64,000 nucleotides of DNA from Maribacter aquivivus (GTDB lineage: Bacteria > Bacteroidota > Bacteroidia > Flavobacteriales > Flavobacteriaceae): the NCBI RefSeq assembly GCF_900142175.1, contig NZ_FQZX01000001.1, positions 2,108,001-2,172,000 of the forward strand. The letters are read 5' to 3'. The notes beneath the pieces were generated by a model. That model had not been told where the DNA came from and did not search any database. It saw only the letters and a list, made by a program, of their open reading frames with translations. The position numbers and the translations under genes were made by a program. Each line of letters begins with the position of its first letter. Position 1 is the first letter of the stretch. Positions 63,756-64,000 of the stretch are shown here, piece by piece.

Positions 63756-64000
63756 CTATGCGGTAGGGTCTGGTGTCATTCTCAAATATGGTTTAACCTC
63801 TGTAACGCCCTTTGAAAAAATATTTTTTGCGTCTGCGGTAGATATAGCCGGACTCACTACTACATCTTTGCCATGTTCCCAATTTGCTGGTGTTGCAACC
63901 TTATGATTTGCGGTAAGTTGTAAGGAATCTATTACTCTTAGTAGCTCATAGAAATTTCTTCCTGTAGATGCTGGGTAAGTTAATGTTAGTTTCACAGATT
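63756..64000 (-). CDS. 1-Cys peroxiredoxin (Prx6 type), C-terminal part
   Basis: The frame is open to the right edge, so only the C-terminal part is present; the GTG at 63995 is an internal Val. The segment LTLTYPASTGRNFYELLRVI then DSLQLTANHKVATPANWEHG, followed by VVSPAI and VKPYLRMTPDP, is typical for Prx6/1-Cys peroxiredoxins. The peroxidatic Cys lies outside. It reduces peroxides in the cytosol. Confidence 0.93.
   Translation of the reverse strand, partial: SVKLTLTYPASTGRNFYELLRVIDSLQLTANHKVATPANWEHGKDVVVSPAISTADAKNIFSKGVTEVKPYLRMTPDPTA

Overview
The window looks like a stretch of chromosome from a marine-type member of the Flavobacteriaceae (Bacteroidota). The DNA is A+T rich, and promoters of the Bacteroidota type (TTG, 17 to 23 bases, TANNTTTG) can be read directly, for example before the tRNA-Arg gene and before grpE. 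The gene content fits: side by side type II and type III glutamine synthetases, a DnaJ with a reduced zinc domain, many small lipoproteins and DUF4197, DUF4920, DUF1684 and TIGR01777 proteins. I saw no transposase, integrase, phage gene or CRISPR array. The SDR gene at the left edge and the Prx6-type peroxiredoxin gene at the right edge are cut by the window.

Bases 1 to about 26,000 are a dense stress and redox region. It holds two tandem-domain universal stress proteins, an FtsH protease, an HtrA/DegP-type protease, a CheB-CheR-PAS hybrid overlapping a PAS histidine kinase, a single-domain response regulator, a baeRF3 (release-factor-like) protein, a LytTR regulator, a methyltransferase, a phosphoribosyltransferase plus dienelactone-hydrolase-type pair, an AI-2E family membrane protein split by a frameshift, a diverged sigma-70-like protein, small helical proteins and an Mla-type lipid transport operon. 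Thirteen copies of the palindrome TGAY-N4-RTCA, the CRP/FNR half-site spacing, sit in the gaps or promoter regions of this part. At eleven of them a TANNTTTG/A-like -7 box starts 29.5 to 30.5 bases from the palindrome centre, as expected for an activator bound near -41.5. I did not notice such sites in the gaps after 26 kb. I infer one regulon, possibly responding to oxygen or redox state. The regulator itself is not in the window.

Within this region, bases 16,079 to 16,945 carry no gene but four inverted repeats about 190 bases apart. Two of the three spacers share a 34-base block (25 of 34 identical). One of the palindrome-plus-box promoters points into this array on the minus strand. It may be a regulated non-coding RNA or a set of tandem small RNAs.

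Bases 26,000 to 64,000 are mostly housekeeping: tRNA-Arg, apt, a Ca2+/Na+ exchanger, the glutamine synthetases, a PurM-like protein, a Rieske lipoprotein and ApbE, prfA, pyrF, purU, an Lrp regulator, a glnK-amtB-porin group, fluoride exporter crcB, ilvE, mnmD, grpE-dnaJ, an ABC-2 exporter with MscS, an NtrC-like regulator without a DNA-binding domain, PPK2, an M28 peptidase, a cyclophilin-FKBP fusion and a cold shock protein. Several very small genes were found by reading: 2973..3101, 26715..26867, 47269..47445 and 63181..63267. The last two encode related membrane microproteins. A candidate small RNA follows dnaJ.
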